Assembly: GCA_000802095.1 (NCBI GenBank) | Contig: JUEB01000026.1 | Location: forward strand, 62,001-126,000 | Source: Peptococcaceae bacterium BICA1-7 | Lineage (GTDB): Bacteria > Bacillota > Desulfotomaculia > Desulfotomaculales > Desulfocucumaceae | Direction: 5' to 3' | Length of the DNA: 64,000 bases | Shown here: one piece after another, positions 53,490-62,388 of the stretch | How the letters are laid out: each line of letters opens with the position of its first letter | Position numbering within the stretch: the stretch's first letter is position 1 | Position numbers and translations under genes: made by a program | Notes under the pieces: model-generated | What the model was told of the DNA's origin: nothing | What the model saw: the letters and a program-made list of their open reading frames with translations, nothing else | Databases searched by the model: none

Positions 53490-53560
53490 CCTTCTGTCTC
53501 CTGTCTCCCGACCTAAGGTACTACTTCCGGGCAGTCTCCTGTCTTCCGCCACCGGTACGG
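53490..53560 (-). repeat. Gene-end repeat after xerD
   Basis: Minus strand, about 10 nt after the xerD stop: GGAAGACAGGAGACTGCC, GTAGTACCTTAGGTCGGGAGACAGGAGACAG. One orientation only. Confidence 0.65.
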
Positions 53561-53566
53561 TGGAAT

Positions 53567-54454
53567 TTATGCCCTGGGGTGTGACTTCCGGTGGACCTCT
53601 TTAAGTCTTTTGCCTGTGAGGTGGGTGTAAATCTGGGTTGTTGATATGTCGGCGTGTCCTAAAAGCTCCTGAACAGACCTGAGGTCCGCCCCGTTTTCAA
53701 GGAGGTGGGTGGCGAAAGAGTGCCTCAGTGTGTGGGGGGTTATCTCCTTATTAATTCTTGACCTTATACTATACTTTTTTATTATTTTCCAAAAGCCCTG
53801 CCGGGTGAGTCTTCTCCCCAGCCTGTTCAGGAAAAGGTGTTTTGAATTTTTACCTCCCATTAATTTGGCCCTTGCCTTTAGCATATATGCCTCCAGGTAG
53901 TGAACAGCCACCTCTCCAATGGGCATTATTCTTTCCTTGGACCCCTTTCCCAGACACCTTATATACCCCTCTTCCAGGTTTAGGTCTCCCTTCTCAAGGG
54001 TTACAAGCTCGGTAACCCTCATGCCGGTAGCGTAAAGAAGCTCCAGCATAGCCTTGTCCCTCAGGCCGGCCGGAGTTGAAATGCGAGGCTGGGCAAGTAG
54101 TGTGTCCACCTCACCGGTGGTGAGCACCCTCGGCAGCTTCTGAGCCTTTTTGGGGGATTCCAAATTCTCAGTGGGGTCAATTTCTATACGGCCTTCATTT
54201 ATTAAGAACCCGTAAAGTGACTTCAGAGCCGCCAGCCTTCTGGATATGGTGGCCGGGGAACGCCCCTCCTTTTTCAGCTGCAGAAGATATGCGGCAATAG
54301 CAGTACGTCCCCCTGCTCCCAGAGGGCTGTAACTCTTTTGAAGGCAGAAGCTTTTAAAAAAGTTAAGATCTGATTTATATGAAATAACGGTGTTTCTGGC
54401 TAGTCCCCTCTCGATGGCCAGGAAATTCAAAAAGTCTTTTATCTCTCTGTCCAT
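53567..54454 (-). CDS. xerD: Tyrosine recombinase XerD
   Basis: Chromosome-dimer resolution at dif with XerC. Catalytic residues Arg146, Lys170, His241, Arg244, His267, Tyr276. N-terminal SAM-like domain at 1-100. 295 aa, intact. It is the housekeeping enzyme, not a phage integrase: the order spoIIM-yqzK-xerD-drm-dacF follows Bacillus. ATG with GAGAGGTG upstream. Confidence 0.93.
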   Translation of the reverse strand: MDREIKDFLNFLAIERGLARNTVISYKSDLNFFKSFCLQKSYSPLGAGGRTAIAAYLLQLKKEGRSPATISRRLAALKSLYGFLINEGRIEIDPTENLESPKKAQKLPRVLTTGEVDTLLAQPRISTPAGLRDKAMLELLYATGMRVTELVTLEKGDLNLEEGYIRCLGKGSKERIMPIGEVAVHYLEAYMLKARAKLMGGKNSKHLFLNRLGRRLTRQGFWKIIKKYSIRSRINKEITPHTLRHSFATHLLENGADLRSVQELLGHADISTTQIYTHLTGKRLKEVHRKSHPRA

Positions 54455-54523
54455 AAAGAAACACCTCTCCCTTATTTTTTATTGAATGTTCAACAGCATG
54501 CCAATAAATACCTCTAAAACAAT

Positions 54524-54550
54524 AAAAAAACCGCCCTGTTGTTGGGCGGA
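54524..54550 (-). terminator. Terminator after the DUF362 gene
   Basis: Stem CCGCCC / GGGCGG with 7-nt loop and seven T on the minus strand, 30 nt past the stop of the DUF362 gene. Confidence 0.85.
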
Positions 54551-54579
54551 TTAGCTATCGGCTATCAGTATCAGCCGGA

Positions 54580-55695
54580 TCAGGTCTTTATTTTTATAAG
54601 CTCATAATCCCTGGTGCCCAGGCCCACCTCTTCAGCGTATTCCAGCTGTCTTCTCCAGTCGATGTTTGGATGCAGGGCGCCGAATATATCGCCCTCTCCG
54701 CCTTTACCCTCCAACTGGCTGCCAGGCAGGGTCCTTTCCTTGTTGACCAGTTCCACGCAGGCCTGGTCTAGGGCTACTATATCCTTGGACGCCAGAATGC
54801 CTATGTCCCTGACCACCGGGGCATCGCTGAAACTGAAGCAGTCGCAGTCAGGGGTTATATTGTTGAGAAAGGTTAAAAAGCCATATTTTCCGGACTTATT
54901 GCTTAAAACTCCGGCGGTGTACTCCACCATTTTTTCCTGCAGGCCATACTGCATGTTATTTTTCCAGTTTACGCTGATGGCCCCATGAGGACAGGTGATA
55001 GTGCACTCACCACAGCCAAGGCATATTTTTTCGTCTATCACGGCCATTTTAAGCTCACCTACGGTAATAGCGCCGGCAGGGCACCATTGGGAGCACCTTG
55101 CGCAGGCCTTACACTTGCTCTCCTTTACCCTGGGAAGCATATCAGAGTGCATCACCTGTTTGCCAGCCCTGGACCCGCAGCCCATGCCCACATTCTTTAT
55201 AGCCCCGCCAAAGCCGGTAGCCTCATGTCCCTTAAAGTGGGTAACGGCAATGATGACATCGGCAAGCATTACTGCGCTGCCTATTTTAACATCACTGCAG
55301 TGCTTAAGCTTAACAGGCACGTTAATATAATCCTTTCCACTGAGCCCGTCGGCTATCACCAGGGGCGCATCCACCACCGCATAGGCGAACCCGTTTTCTA
55401 TGGCAGTTTTAAGGTGATCCACAGCATTTGAACGGCTGCCTGCGTAAAGGGTATTGGCATCAGTTAAAAATGGTTTGCCGCCGGCATTTTTAACCTCCTC
55501 CACAATCCTTCTGATAAATTGGGGCCTTATAAAACCTGTATTGCCCTTCTCTCCAAAATGCAGTTTGATAGCTACAAGGTCACCGGGAGAAATAATATCC
55601 TTTAGCCCGGACTCCGTGAACAACTTACCCACCTTATCTATAAGGTTTAATTTCTGGGTGGCCCTCATATCGGTGAAATAAACCTTAGACGACAT
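54580..55695 (-). CDS. DUF362 protein with two 4Fe-4S ferredoxin clusters
   Basis: 371 aa. DUF362 core in the first half (SKVYFTDMRAT, VAIKLHFGEKGNTGFIRP, THFKGHEATGFGGAIKNVGMGCGSR), then CKACARCSQWCP and CLGCGECTITCP as two clusters near 192-230. Likely an electron-transfer protein of unknown partner. ATG with AGGAGGG upstream, own terminator, so probably one gene. It interrupts the otherwise Bacillus-like yqzK-xerD order. Confidence 0.88.
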   Translation of the reverse strand: MSSKVYFTDMRATQKLNLIDKVGKLFTESGLKDIISPGDLVAIKLHFGEKGNTGFIRPQFIRRIVEEVKNAGGKPFLTDANTLYAGSRSNAVDHLKTAIENGFAYAVVDAPLVIADGLSGKDYINVPVKLKHCSDVKIGSAVMLADVIIAVTHFKGHEATGFGGAIKNVGMGCGSRAGKQVMHSDMLPRVKESKCKACARCSQWCPAGAITVGELKMAVIDEKICLGCGECTITCPHGAISVNWKNNMQYGLQEKMVEYTAGVLSNKSGKYGFLTFLNNITPDCDCFSFSDAPVVRDIGILASKDIVALDQACVELVNKERTLPGSQLEGKGGEGDIFGALHPNIDWRRQLEYAEEVGLGTRDYELIKIKT

Positions 55696-55783
55696 GATAT
55701 CCCTCCTAATTATTGCTATACTAATAATTCTTTCACCGAAAAACTGTTTTTCCCTCTAAAAGCAAGTATAAAAAAAAATCCGG

Positions 55784-56053
55784 TTACTCCGCCGGCTGCA
55801 GATGGTCCCGGTGAATCTTAAGCTTTTTTAAAAAAGGGTCCTCATTAAGGACTGCGGCACTGTCCAAATCAAGATAAACCTTGGTTGGATTTCCATGGGG
55901 ATGGTCTCTGTTTATCCACCTCCGGTATGTTTCCCCGGCCTGCTGCAGGGCAGTGGAGAGCTGTGTCAGAAGTATAACCAGAATAGATATGGCCAATATC
56001 ACTTTTAACCAGTAAACCATTTTTTTTCTGGTATTAAGTATAACCAAAAACAT
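55784..56053 (-). CDS. YqzK-like (DUF4227) small membrane protein
   Basis: About 89 aa; one hydrophobic helix (about 14-34) then a short outside tail with HGNPTKVYLDLD. Similarity to DUF4227/YqzK is weak but the place, between spoIIM and xerD, is the same as in Bacillus. ATG at 56051-56053 follows GGGGGG. Role unknown. Confidence 0.6.
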   Translation of the reverse strand: MFLVILNTRKKMVYWLKVILAISILVILLTQLSTALQQAGETYRRWINRDHPHGNPTKVYLDLDSAAVLNEDPFLKKLKIHRDHLQPAE

Positions 56054-56071
56054 ATCCAATCCCCCCTATAT

Positions 56072-56713
56072 CTAACTGGATAAAAATACTGACGCAATCT
56101 TGGTGAGATAGGGAGTTATGTATCCCTCTACCAGGCCTGCCGCTACGGCCACTGTGACAACCACCAGCATAAGGCCGGTATAGCTGAGCAATCTTGGAAG
56201 AATGGCCACCCCACTGTTAAAATTCCTTTTCCAGAGAGCCACCGCAAACATGACAGCGGAAACAGAAGCCATGTAAATTGCAGGAATATATAGCAGATTG
56301 TGCGGAAGCACCGAGGCCAGGGTAAGCAATAATCCCTGCAAAGACATGTCTCTTGTTAAAAAAGAAACAGCAAACCCAATAACAAACCCTCTTGTAAAAA
56401 GTATAGTCAGTATAAACGGTATGCCAATCATGGTCAGACCCAGGACATAAATTGAAATAATCATTATAATGTTGTTTTTTACGGCCACCCGGGCCATTTT
56501 TGATGATTCAAAGCTTACAGATTCAACACTTTCTACAAAATCACCGATATATTCACTGAGCTCTCCAGCCTTTGTGCTGTCCATCCCCGCTGATGAGAAG
56601 GAGCCCGCCAGAACGCCACCTGAGAATACCATTAAAACCAGCAAATATACAGTCCAGCTGCCCGAAAATAAAGATAAAGGCCTGAGTTTTCTTCCGGATG
56701 GGTAGTCTAGCAT
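56072..56713 (-). CDS. spoIIM: Stage II sporulation protein M
   Basis: Component of the SpoIIDMP septal peptidoglycan-degrading complex, needed for engulfment. 213 aa with about five membrane helices, including GVLAGSFSSAGM near 34-45 and LPHNLLYIPAIYMASVSAVMF. ATG with GGGGGAGAG upstream. Followed by the YqzK-like gene. Confidence 0.92.
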   Translation of the reverse strand: MLDYPSGRKLRPLSLFSGSWTVYLLVLMVFSGGVLAGSFSSAGMDSTKAGELSEYIGDFVESVESVSFESSKMARVAVKNNIIMIISIYVLGLTMIGIPFILTILFTRGFVIGFAVSFLTRDMSLQGLLLTLASVLPHNLLYIPAIYMASVSAVMFAVALWKRNFNSGVAILPRLLSYTGLMLVVVTVAVAAGLVEGYITPYLTKIASVFLSS

Positions 56714-56903
56714 ACTCTCTCCCCCGTAAACAGCCTGTAATATATTTGTATTATGGATAAAATTTCATTATTACCAAGACTTTCTTTAATTAAAGCCAGT
56801 AAGATTATTAATAAAAGTTTACAGATACTTAATAATCCCTTGAAACATGCATAGAAACTATTTTTATTCAAAAATAGCCATCTTATATATTTTTTATCCT
56901 ATA

Positions 56904-56932
56904 TTGATTTTTTCTAACTAAAATAATATATT
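56904..56932 (+). promoter_or_regulatory. Possible promoter of the exosortase locus
   Basis: TTGATT (56904-56909), 17-bp spacer, TATATT (56927-56932), 87 nt before the first gene. The 56714-57019 gap is very AT-rich, so chance matches are easy; nothing else was recognised in it. Confidence 0.35.
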
Positions 56933-57019
56933 AAGCTTACTTCTATTTTAAAAATATGTTATATTATGACATATTAGTAATTTTATATATTATATTGTTT
57001 ATTTTTTGCGGGAGATTTT

Positions 57020-57442
57020 ATGGTTAATATCAGTACAAAAAGCTTTTTCGGCAGGGTAAAAAAAGCGGCCGGTAATAATCCGTCAGCTGAAAACCTTCTG
57101 ACTGAAATTGAAATGATAACTGAAAATCTCAAAATATCAAAAGTTGAGATTGATAATCTTAGGAACCAGCTGGTGGTCTATCAGGAGAAGGAGCAACTGG
57201 TGTCCCATATTCTTATCAACGCCCAGTTAAACGCCCACAAAATAGAACTGGAAGCCAGGCAAAGCGCCCGGCTGATTATTGAAAGATGCAAACTGGATCT
57301 AAATGAAAAGAAAATAGAATTGGATAAGCTGAAAAGCATTGTCTCGAGACTTAGAAACCAGTACAGGGAAATTTTAAGACCTTGTCTGCCGGTAGACGCA
57401 CCCCCGGATAAAGCCGGCGGGTCCTCTGTAGAGACCCCTTAG
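57020..57442 (+). CDS. DivIVA-like coiled-coil protein
   Basis: 140 aa, almost entirely helical between 20 and 118. The middle part (SHILINAQLNAHKIELEARQSARLIIERCK) has the pattern of DivIVA/GpsB coiled coils, but the N-terminal membrane-binding GYD/V motif of true DivIVA is absent. ATG with GGGAG upstream. It begins the exosortase locus, and its coil resembles the N-terminus of the next protein, so the two may associate (inference). Confidence 0.65.
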   Translation: MVNISTKSFFGRVKKAAGNNPSAENLLTEIEMITENLKISKVEIDNLRNQLVVYQEKEQLVSHILINAQLNAHKIELEARQSARLIIERCKLDLNEKKIELDKLKSIVSRLRNQYREILRPCLPVDAPPDKAGGSSVETP

Positions 57443-57486
57443 GGCCGTTAATACTATTACCGTCTTCTAAGCAGGAGGGTGCAGTC

Positions 57487-60400
57487 ATTTTATTAGATAT
57501 TATAAAAACAAGGGACAAGAAAAAAAATGACCCGGTCCAAGCAGTGCAGCAGACGGATGAGCTGAATGAACTGAAAGCTCTTCTGAGAGAAAGCGAGCGA
57601 ATAAAGAGCGACCTGGAGAACAGCCTGCTTCATGATGCCGATAGGATTAGAAGATTAAACGGGGCTTATGAACAGGCTTTAACACTGGCCAGGGAACTGG
57701 AGAACAATGCAACAATTGAAGCGGAGCGCATTATCGCGGAAGCAAACGAGAAAAAGGAAGAAATAGAAGCAAGAATAATAGAAATTGAGAATGAAATAAA
57801 CTATCTGAAGGAAGAGATTCAATTTTTACGGTCTGCCATAGAATCAGGCAGTCATACACATGACCGGGAGAAATCAATAGGCTTAGAGGAGGTAAAAGCC
57901 TTTGATAAAACAGATAACACTTCAAATAATACAGACAACTTTTATGTAATAAAACTTCTGGCCTTTCTTAATGCCAGGCACTATGTAGTATTTAGGGACA
58001 AGCAGGGGCCTGTTCATGCACATTCCTGGCAGTTCAAGGTTGACGTAGAGGTGCCTGCCGATAACCCAAATCAAATTGCCTTTGGAGATGTGCTTCGTGT
58101 AATAAAAAAAGTCGTAGAGCCATACGAAAATTCCCTTCTAAACGAACATAAACCATTTGACACATTAATGCCGACCACTGAAAATCTGGCCGGTGTATTA
58201 TTTCAAAGTATAAAAGAAGAAATAAGTTCACTGGGAGTGAATTTAGCCAGGATTTCTGTATGGGAGTCCCCCACCAAAGGAATAGAGGTGACCTGTTACA
58301 CCACCCCACCAGATAAAGACCTTAATTATAATCATCTGGATATAGTTAATAGCGGCCTTGCTAATGCCGAAAATGTATCTGACCTGACAGCAGTCACCTC
58401 GGACTGCGCAGATCCGTCTGAAGACTGCGAATCTTTGCCGGAGCTGACAAATAATGAGGAGAGTGCTACTTTAGCAAATAACGGAGCAGTTGATCCATCA
58501 GTACTGGAAAAAAATTATTCAGTCAAGCATTATCTATTTGCAGGCGCAATAATCATAACCACAGTTTTAATTGCCTATTTTAAATTGCTTTATACGCCAG
58601 ATGGAAATATATATCCATGGGGATCAGATACCTGGGCACATCTTCACAAGGCCGAATATCTATACGGAGAAATAAAAAGGGGTAATTTTCTTCCCAACTT
58701 TTACGCCGACTGGTATAACGGCTGGCAGCCTTTCCGTTACTGGCCGCCACTTTCATATTACCCAATAGTGGCGATAAGATTCTTTACTGGAAACATTTTT
58801 GTTGCCGGAAACATATTCATAGTGTTGTGCGCTGTCACCGGGTCCCTGCTATGGCTTTTATTTGCCAGAAGAATGGGTATTTTTGCAGCTACCTTAATGG
58901 GCATAGTATGGGCTGTCTGGCCTGACAACCTCAATGTGGCAATTGCCTCAGGCAATCTCCCCCGAGCTCTTGACAATGCTATTTTGCCGATACTGTTTTT
59001 TTATTTCTGGCGAACAATAGAAGATAAAAAAGCTAAAGACATTGTAATAACAATTATATTAGTGCACATAGCTGTACTAACACACGCAATGTTTGCAGCA
59101 ATATTCTGTATAAGTTTAATGTTGTTTTCTTTTTTCTTTTTCATCTTCAGAGGCTGTTCTTTTATCGGTTTACTTCGCGGGGGCACAGTTCTGATATTGG
59201 GTATAATGACAACTGCATGGTGGCTTTTACCAAGCCTATCCGGTGGGGCTGTCGGCATTGATGCAGTATCTGTCAAAGAATCCGTTGAATTCTTCTCTCC
59301 TTTGCAGTCTTTTAATCCAATCAAGCGTATTGACAACATTTACGCCTTCTATTTTGGCTTAAGTTTGCTGTTTGGAACAGCCATTTCATTTTATTTCTGG
59401 AAGTCAAAGCCGGCATGGGCGAAAAGCTTGCTCTTATGCGGACTATTACTTATTGTATTCACTTTCCCCATTGTAAAGCCTTTATATATGGCTATGCCTA
59501 TAGCTCACCTTATTTGGCCCATCAGGTTTTCGTCCTTTGCAGGGATGGCTATATTATTGGCCAACCTGTCTTTTTTACCAGTACAGGAGAAAAAGGTCAA
59601 AACTAAATTAATTATTGCAATCTGCGTTATTTTTACCGTCTTTTACATTGACAGTTTTTTTTCAAGACAGATTATAACAACCAAATGGGAACCAGCAGAT
59701 GTATTAAAGAGTGTTGAAATTATAAACAGCAACCCAGGCTGGAAAGTGGCAACTCTTGACTTGAGCCTTTTGGGATCATCACCATCTTATTATTTCTCGC
59801 AAAAAGCAGGCCGTGAACAGGTTTTTGGAAGTTCATACCAGGGAGCTGTGACTTCCAGCAACATTATGCAGATTAATACTGCTATCATGAATGAGTATTA
59901 CCCCTTTATATTTAGAAGTCTTACCTATCTTGGGGCAACTGATTTGGTGGTCAAAAAAGATATTTTTAAAGATATGTCCTCTTTTAAAAAAGCTGCTGCA
60001 GATACACCCTACAGTCAAATAGGCGATAAGGGCCAATTAGCATTCTGGCACGGAAAAAACTCCCCATACTTTGTTGAAGCCAATAATCAATGTCTGGTTA
60101 TCGGAAAACATGCCCCGGTTCTTTGCTATCTTTTCCCTTCTGCTGAAACAGGCCGGAGTAATTATATTGATGATTATACCACTGATGAACTGAACAAATA
60201 TTCTATGCTTGTACTTTCAGGGGCTGAATGGCGCAGCAAAGATAATGCAGAAAGTTTAATTACACAATACGCCCTATCAGGCAAGAATGTTTTCATTGAT
60301 ATGACAGGCACTCCACAGAAAGTATCTGCAAAGCAGCCTTACTTTATGGGTATTTATGGAGAAAGCATCTCGCTGAAAAAACCTCTTGAAATATCCGGAG

Positions 60401-60990
60401 AGGGACAAAAATATGAACTATTACCTTTTTCCGATGAATTTTCAATATGGAAATGCTATGTTCCACAAGGGCTGGATAAGACATTATACTCTTTCGGCTA
60501 TATGGGCCGTACTGCGGCTTTATTGGGCTATAAGAACATAGGCAGCGGCAAGGCATATTTCCTGGGTTCTAACATTATTTACCATGCGTTCCTTAGCAAG
60601 GACCCCACGGCAATAGGTCTCCTTAGTAATATATTAGGCCTGAAAGAGCTGTATCCCCAGATGAAAACAATACCGTTGACTGACTATAAGGTAAACCAGA
60701 ATGGATATTCTCTTAAATATCAAAATGAAAATGCAGTGGATGCCATTCTTCCCCTGGCCGCCATACAGGGCTTTAAGGTAAAAATTGATGGGCAGCCGGT
60801 TCAGCACAGCACCTTTGAAAACCTTATAAGGCTTAATCTACCAGCCGGATATCATAGTGTTGAGATTAACCTGGAAAAATCAGGCATTGATTATATTGGT
60901 ATTACAGTGTCAGTTATGTCTATATTTTTAATTTTATTATACTTTTCGTTAAGGGTGAGGAGGGTTAAATCTGAAGCGAATAATAGTTAG
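57487..60990 (+). CDS. Coiled-coil / PTPS-like / multi-membrane protein of the XrtG locus
   Basis: About 1167 aa if started at ATT (57487), which has AGGAGGG 7 nt upstream; the first conventional start is GTG at 57544, without a ribosome site. Positions from that GTG: 1-105 DivIVA-like coil (NNATIEAERIIAEANEK); 133-252 a 6-pyruvoyl-tetrahydropterin synthase-like domain with zinc histidines His146, His158, His160 and PTTEN, but the catalytic Cys before HxH and the Asp-His pair are missing; from 330 about ten membrane helices with SDTWAHLHKAEYLYGEIKRG, as in PTPS-related membrane proteins; a beta-rich part and a last helix close to the C-terminus. Probably a non-enzymatic membrane glycan factor (inference). 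Confidence 0.78.
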   Translation: MLLDIIKTRDKKKNDPVQAVQQTDELNELKALLRESERIKSDLENSLLHDADRIRRLNGAYEQALTLARELENNATIEAERIIAEANEKKEEIEARIIEIENEINYLKEEIQFLRSAIESGSHTHDREKSIGLEEVKAFDKTDNTSNNTDNFYVIKLLAFLNARHYVVFRDKQGPVHAHSWQFKVDVEVPADNPNQIAFGDVLRVIKKVVEPYENSLLNEHKPFDTLMPTTENLAGVLFQSIKEEISSLGVNLARISVWESPTKGIEVTCYTTPPDKDLNYNHLDIVNSGLANAENVSDLTAVTSDCADPSEDCESLPELTNNEESATLANNGAVDPSVLEKNYSVKHYLFAGAIIITTVLIAYFKLLYTPDGNIYPWGSDTWAHLHKAEYLYGEIKRGNFLPNFYADWYNGWQPFRYWPPLSYYPIVAIRFFTGNIFVAGNIFIVLCAVTGSLLWLLFARRMGIFAATLMGIVWAVWPDNLNVAIASGNLPRALDNAILPILFFYFWRTIEDKKAKDIVITIILVHIAVLTHAMFAAIFCISLMLFSFFFFIFRGCSFIGLLRGGTVLILGIMTTAWWLLPSLSGGAVGIDAVSVKESVEFFSPLQSFNPIKRIDNIYAFYFGLSLLFGTAISFYFWKSKPAWAKSLLLCGLLLIVFTFPIVKPLYMAMPIAHLIWPIRFSSFAGMAILLANLSFLPVQEKKVKTKLIIAICVIFTVFYIDSFFSRQIITTKWEPADVLKSVEIINSNPGWKVATLDLSLLGSSPSYYFSQKAGREQVFGSSYQGAVTSSNIMQINTAIMNEYYPFIFRSLTYLGATDLVVKKDIFKDMSSFKKAAADTPYSQIGDKGQLAFWHGKNSPYFVEANNQCLVIGKHAPVLCYLFPSAETGRSNYIDDYTTDELNKYSMLVLSGAEWRSKDNAESLITQYALSGKNVFIDMTGTPQKVSAKQPYFMGIYGESISLKKPLEISGEGQKYELLPFSDEFSIWKCYVPQGLDKTLYSFGYMGRTAALLGYKNIGSGKAYFLGSNIIYHAFLSKDPTAIGLLSNILGLKELYPQMKTIPLTDYKVNQNGYSLKYQNENAVDAILPLAAIQGFKVKIDGQPVQHSTFENLIRLNLPAGYHSVEINLEKSGIDYIGITVSVMSIFLILLYFSLRVRRVKSEANNS

Positions 60991-61810
60991 CATTACTGCT
61001 GCGCTTTTAATTTACTCCATCCTTATGATCATGCCCGGCTCAGGGGCTGTGGCCATAGAAACAGTTACCAATTTTCCTATTATAGAAGTTGGTGCCCCAC
61101 CGGTTGTGCCGGTACCGGGAGATGAGGACGAAGAGATAGAATCCGCGCCTGAAGACACAGAAATATTTCAGGATTCTGAAATGAATGAGGGGTCAGGTAA
61201 AGGCCATGGCAATGGGAAATCTCTTTGGTTGGACGGAAAATTCAGAGACTGGTGGGGAATGCCAAACCTGGGGGACCGACAGCATGACTCTTCAGAAAAC
61301 ACCGACCTTAAGGCAGTATACTATGGAACTAACGACGGGGATTCAAATCTATATTTTATGATTCAGAGATACAGCCCGTCAAATGAGATAAGCTCTGCTA
61401 TCTACAAAATATATTTCGATACAAACGACAATGAAGTTTATAGTGATTCTGTGGATAAATACGCCATTGTCTCATATGTGCCCATTTCAAATAACAGAGG
61501 CATGGTTATTGTTGGTTTATACAGATCAGGCGGGATGCTTATTAACATATACACTGGTTTTTGGGGTGAAGGTACAAGGTTCTCCGAGCGTTGTGAGTTT
61601 AAAATATCCATGGATAATCTTGGGATTATCCCTCACCAGCCAATAAGGTTTTATGTTACCAGTTTCGGTAATCCGCAAGACAGGCTTCCGGACAGTGGAG
61701 ATATACAGTGGGCGCCGGTGCCGTCCTCTGGAAAACTGGGACTGGCCCTGCTCTTCTTTTTAGGCACGATTATAATTATTCGTTCGGTCAAGAAGAGGGA
61801 AAAATGCTGA
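60971..61810 (+). CDS. Secreted protein with PEP-CTERM-like sorting tail, candidate exosortase substrate
   Basis: A CTG at 60971 with GGAGG 7 nt upstream would start a normal signal peptide (MKRIIVSITAALLIYSILM, cleavage near AVA); the first ATG is at 61025, in the middle of that peptide. The mature part has an acidic linker and a beta-rich domain (WLDGKFRDWWGMPN, IYFDTNDNEVYSDSVDKYA) of unknown fold. The C-terminus reads APVPSSGKLG, a hydrophobic helix, then RSVKKREKC: motif, membrane span, basic cluster, as exosortase substrates have. It overlaps the exosortase gene by 7 nt. Function unrecognised. Confidence 0.72.
   Translation: MKRIIVSITAALLIYSILMIMPGSGAVAIETVTNFPIIEVGAPPVVPVPGDEDEEIESAPEDTEIFQDSEMNEGSGKGHGNGKSLWLDGKFRDWWGMPNLGDRQHDSSENTDLKAVYYGTNDGDSNLYFMIQRYSPSNEISSAIYKIYFDTNDNEVYSDSVDKYAIVSYVPISNNRGMVIVGLYRSGGMLINIYTGFWGEGTRFSERCEFKISMDNLGIIPHQPIRFYVTSFGNPQDRLPDSGDIQWAPVPSSGKLGLALLFFLGTIIIIRSVKKREKC
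61712..61807 (+). other. Putative exosortase sorting signal (tripartite C-terminus)
   Basis: Last 32 codons of the secreted protein: PVPSSG, a helix LALLFFLGTIIIIR, and SVKKREKC. The pattern parallels PEP-CTERM signals but the PEP tripeptide reads PVP. Confidence 0.55.
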
Positions 61811-62388
61811 TTGCATCAGTTATCATCTGGCTGGTAACACTATTGTTTTTAAAATTAAACCGGATATGGATTTTTTATTTCATATGGGGTGCCGTGGGCA
61901 GCACAATTCTGCTTATTTTAATACTGAGGGGCACTTATGTTGAGTTTGCCATGGAACAAATGACCGGGTTTATACTTCATGAGCTGCTATATTTATTAAG
62001 TATTCAATCATATATTTTCGATAATGCACCGGGTACAGTTCTGGTTCTTTTGGAAATTGAAAACAGCTGGTCCACCATTGATATAGATATAGAATGCTCT
62101 GGCTTGCTGGAAACCTGTGTTTTTCTGGGGCTGTTGATATTCTACCCTTCCTTTGCCACTGGCAGGAGGATGTTTTTTCTTGTTTCAGGTATGGTAGGAA
62201 TTTATGTAATTAATCTTGTCAGGCTTATTATTATAGTTTTAATTATGAGCTATTTCGGACGTGATTCCATTTTTATTGCTCATACTCTGTTCGGACGCAT
62301 GATATTCTTTGGGCTATTAATTCTTATTTATTGGCTTATATTCACACGGGCGTCCCTTCTGATAATTAAGGAGCATAAAAATGATTGA
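61804..62388 (+). CDS. xrtG: Exosortase, XrtG type
   Basis: Integral membrane cysteine transpeptidase-like enzyme. Catalytic triad candidates: Cys98 in ECSGLLE, Arg140 in NLVRL, His160 in AHTLFGR. 194 aa with about six helices, the short size of the Gram-positive XrtG group. ATG at 61804 with GAGGG upstream was chosen over an upstream start inside the secreted-protein gene. Its neighbours (PTPS-like membrane protein, family 2 glycosyltransferase) are the usual XrtG partners. Confidence 0.85.
   Translation: MLIASVIIWLVTLLFLKLNRIWIFYFIWGAVGSTILLILILRGTYVEFAMEQMTGFILHELLYLLSIQSYIFDNAPGTVLVLLEIENSWSTIDIDIECSGLLETCVFLGLLIFYPSFATGRRMFFLVSGMVGIYVINLVRLIIIVLIMSYFGRDSIFIAHTLFGRMIFFGLLILIYWLIFTRASLLIIKEHKND

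Noticed and set aside
53567-54454. Phage or integrative-element integrase
   Set aside because: Sequence and conserved neighbours identify housekeeping XerD; no att repeats or phage genes.
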